This document shows, one piece after another, positions 5,371 through 7,303 of a stretch of DNA of 7,303 nt. The translations under genes and the position numbers were made by a program. This DNA is from Roseburia sp. (GTDB lineage: Bacteria; Bacillota; Clostridia; Lachnospirales; Lachnospiraceae), in the NCBI GenBank assembly GCA_017621905.1, contig JAGASC010000304.1, positions 1 through 7,303 on the forward strand, written 5' to 3'. The stretch's first letter is position 1; every line of letters begins with the position of its first letter. Below the pieces are notes generated by a model. The model did not search any database and was not told the DNA's origin. It saw nothing but the letters and a program-made list of their open reading frames with translations.

Positions 5371-6612
5371 ATGAAGCAGAGAAACTGTATGGTAGCACAG
5401 TCCGGCGGCCCTACCGTCGCAATCAACGCAAGTCTCGCCGGTGTGATTTCCGGTGTAACGGAGTCCGGCGCATATGACACAATCTATGGATCTTTAAATG
5501 GTATTACCGGCATTTTGAACAATAAATTTATAAATCTCACGGAACTGATGACGCAGCATCCGGAATATATGGACCGGCTTACAAATACTCCGGCTATGTA
5601 TCTGGGTTCCTGCCGCTACAAACTGCCCCACTATATGGATGATGATTCCTCTTACGTGTTCATCTTTAAGCAGTTTGAAACCTACCAGGTGGATGCATTC
5701 TTTTACATTGGCGGCAATGATTCCATGGATACGGTTTTAAAATTATCCGAGTACGGGAAGCGTATTGGAAGCTCTGTCCGCATTATTGGTATTCCAAAAA
5801 CCATTGACAATGACCTTTGCGAGACGGATCATACCCCGGGCTTTGGCTCCGCGGCTAAGTATATTGCATCCTCCCTTCTGGAAATTGCACATGACACCTT
5901 TATTTATCCGGTAAAGAGTGTCACGATCGTGGAGATTATGGGAAGAGATGCTGGATGGCTCACTGCTGCTGCCGCTCTTGCTAGAAATGAATATAATACG
6001 GCTCCTCATCTGATTTATCTGCCGGAGGTGGCATTTGATCAGGAGGATTTTTTGCTGGATGTAAAGCGTCTGCTTTTTGAGCGCAATAATGTGATTGTTG
6101 CTGTTTCCGAAGGAATTCGGGATGCGTCGGGCAACTATATCAGCGCCTCCGAGAAGTCGAAAGATACGTTTGGTCACAGCCAGTTAAGCGGTGCAGGAAA
6201 AACTTTAGAGTTTCTTGTGAAAGAAAAGCTGGGTGTGAAAGTGCGTTCTGTTGAGGTGAATGTGCTGCAGCGCTGTGCTGCTCATCTTGCGTCCAAAACG
6301 GATTTGGAAGAATCTTTTACCCTTGGAAAAAAAGCTGTCGCACTTTCCGAGGAAGGTGTAACAGCTTCTATGGTTACTGTGACTCGTGTTTCTAATGATC
6401 CGTATACGGTAAATTACGGGCATGCGGAAATTAAAAATATTGCAAATGAGGCGAAATGTGTTCCGGTAAGCTGGATTTCTCCTGCCGGGAATGATGTTGA
6501 GCAGCCGCTCATTGACTATCTGACTCCGCTGATTCAGGGGGAAGTAGATGTCCAGTATCAGAACGGACTGCCGGTTTATATGGACGTCAGTCATTTAACA
6601 GGACATCAATGA
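5371..6612 (+). CDS. 6-phosphofructokinase, pyrophosphate-type by active-site residues
   Basis: This 413-residue cytoplasmic enzyme phosphorylates fructose 6-phosphate to fructose 1,6-bisphosphate in glycolysis. QSGGPT (10-15) is the first phosphate-binding loop, GGNDSMDT (114-121) the second, PKTIDND (142-148) carries the catalytic Asp (D146), and EIMGRDAGW (188-196) and SEGIR (246-250) bind the sugar phosphate. Two positions separate donor types in this family. ATP enzymes have Gly in GGDGS and in GTIDND, while here D117 and K143 occupy those places, the established signature of pyrophosphate-dependent enzymes. That reaction is reversible and would save ATP in a fermenting anaerobe. Length suits this clade and exceeds the roughly 320 residues of E. 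coli PfkA. The ATG follows TAAGGAG (5357-5363) by 7 nt. The 3' end overlaps the convergent esterase gene by 26 bp. Confidence 0.93.
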   Translation: MKQRNCMVAQSGGPTVAINASLAGVISGVTESGAYDTIYGSLNGITGILNNKFINLTELMTQHPEYMDRLTNTPAMYLGSCRYKLPHYMDDDSSYVFIFKQFETYQVDAFFYIGGNDSMDTVLKLSEYGKRIGSSVRIIGIPKTIDNDLCETDHTPGFGSAAKYIASSLLEIAHDTFIYPVKSVTIVEIMGRDAGWLTAAAALARNEYNTAPHLIYLPEVAFDQEDFLLDVKRLLFERNNVIVAVSEGIRDASGNYISASEKSKDTFGHSQLSGAGKTLEFLVKEKLGVKVRSVEVNVLQRCAAHLASKTDLEESFTLGKKAVALSEEGVTASMVTVTRVSNDPYTVNYGHAEIKNIANEAKCVPVSWISPAGNDVEQPLIDYLTPLIQGEVDVQYQNGLPVYMDVSHLTGHQ

Positions 6613-7303
6613 ATTTACCGATTTCTACCCACGCTCTTTTGGATTCCGGCAGCATTTTTGCTGCCATCTGAAAGATATGGAACATTCCATCATAAATACT
6701 CAGCCGGACTTTTACCCCCTGCTCCCTTGCCTTGGCTGCTACGGATACGGAATCTGAAAGAAGCATCTCGTAGGAGCCGACCTGGATGAGCATGGGCGGG
6801 AATTCCCGGAAGTCCCCGAAAAGCGGCGAGATCAACGCATTCATCGGATCATTTTCCCCCACGTAGTCTTTGTTATATATCAGGCTCTCTCTTGTATTTC
6901 CGAATAATGGGTCTTTTTCGTAATTGGTGGTGTAAGACTCTCCGCTGGCTGTCAGGTCTGTCCAGGGCGACATGGCAATGATTCCGCAGGGTAACTGCAT
7001 TCCCTGCTCTTTTAGATAATGGCAAAGGGCCATGACAAGTCCACCGCCGGCGGAGTCGCCTGCCAATATAATTTGTTCTGAGAACCAGCCTTCCTTTAAG
7101 AGGTAGCAATAGGCTGCATAGGCATCCTGCAGGGCTGCCGGATAGGGATTCTCCGGTGCTACCCGGTAATCCGGTGTCAGCACGCTTAATCCGTGGCTTA
7201 CTTCGTTGTAGAGCCCGGCAAACATGCGGTAGGAATTGCGCATGCCGCCAATATAGCCACCGCCGTGAAGCTGCAAGATAATCTTGTCATGGTTTGCGCC
7301 TTC
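6587..7303 (-). CDS. Alpha/beta-hydrolase fold-3 esterase/lipase (partial, N-terminus off window)
   Basis: The frame is open to the right edge, giving 238 residues. The true start lies beyond 7303, since the first in-frame candidate here is only a TTG at 7276 inside the conserved core. Numbering from the edge, HGGGYIGG (13-20) is the oxyanion-hole motif of the hormone-sensitive-lipase-like family, DYRVAPENPYPA (45-56) is the conserved segment after it, GDSAGGG (82-88) holds nucleophile S84, and FHIF (208-211) the catalytic His. GSYEMLLSD (176-184) supplies the acid. The enzyme probably hydrolyses small acyl or acetyl esters in the cytoplasm, and no signal peptide can be judged because the N-terminus is missing. 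About 70-80 N-terminal residues are likely missing compared with typical members. The gene converges on the phosphofructokinase gene and overlaps it at the 3' ends. Confidence 0.9.
   Translation of the reverse strand, partial: EGANHDKIILQLHGGGYIGGMRNSYRMFAGLYNEVSHGLSVLTPDYRVAPENPYPAALQDAYAAYCYLLKEGWFSEQIILAGDSAGGGLVMALCHYLKEQGMQLPCGIIAMSPWTDLTASGESYTTNYEKDPLFGNTRESLIYNKDYVGENDPMNALISPLFGDFREFPPMLIQVGSYEMLLSDSVSVAAKAREQGVKVRLSIYDGMFHIFQMAAKMLPESKRAWVEIGKFIDVLLND

Noticed and set aside
5743..6594. Minus-strand open frames (144 and 129 codons) opposite phosphofructokinase
   Set aside because: They are shadow frames of a well-conserved enzyme gene, with no ribosome site or recognisable domain.
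7274..7276. TTG at 7276 as the esterase start
   Set aside because: It sits immediately before the HGGG motif, and the frame continues open to the window edge with family-like residues. The gene is simply truncated by the window.

Overview
The window looks like chromosomal DNA from an anaerobic, low-to-mid GC Firmicute, most likely a gut Lachnospiraceae or other Clostridia. Pointers are the strong GGAGG-type ribosome binding sites, a pyrophosphate-type phosphofructokinase, a PflX-like radical SAM protein, and a secreted SH3b/glucosaminidase/dockerin protein beside a cohesin-like surface protein. The family-level placement is inference from gene content. No tRNA, rRNA, insertion sequence, CRISPR array or phage gene is visible.

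Left part (1-3524, minus strand): a two-gene unit starts from a near-consensus sigma-A promoter (TTGACG-17-TATAAT, 3496-3524). First comes a 663-residue secreted autolysin-type beta-N-acetylglucosaminidase ending in a dockerin. After a 59-bp gap comes a secreted protein with an N-terminal cohesin-like domain, a Gly/Thr repeat linker, a cadherin-like beta-sandwich and an uncharacterised acidic region. This second gene runs off the left edge, so it has no stop codon in the window. The side-by-side cohesin-like and dockerin modules, plus the cadherin-like module both proteins share, suggest a small surface complex that holds a peptidoglycan hydrolase on the cell. This is the most interesting item here.

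Middle (3555-4317, minus strand): a compact HAD-superfamily phosphatase-like protein is followed 4 bp later by a tiny two-helix membrane protein. Upstream of the HAD gene lie two 22-bp dyads (TGTGTAC-N8-GGACACA type) spaced 32 bp apart. They sit between a strong intrinsic terminator for the upstream gene and a possible -10 box.

Right part (4315-7303): a PflX-type radical SAM protein (minus) is divergent from a PPi-type phosphofructokinase (plus), with a 159-bp AT-rich region between them. The phosphofructokinase gene overlaps tail-to-tail by 26 bp with a partial alpha/beta-hydrolase esterase (minus) that runs off the right edge. Apart from the surface pair, these genes look like independent housekeeping or accessory units with no obvious shared pathway.
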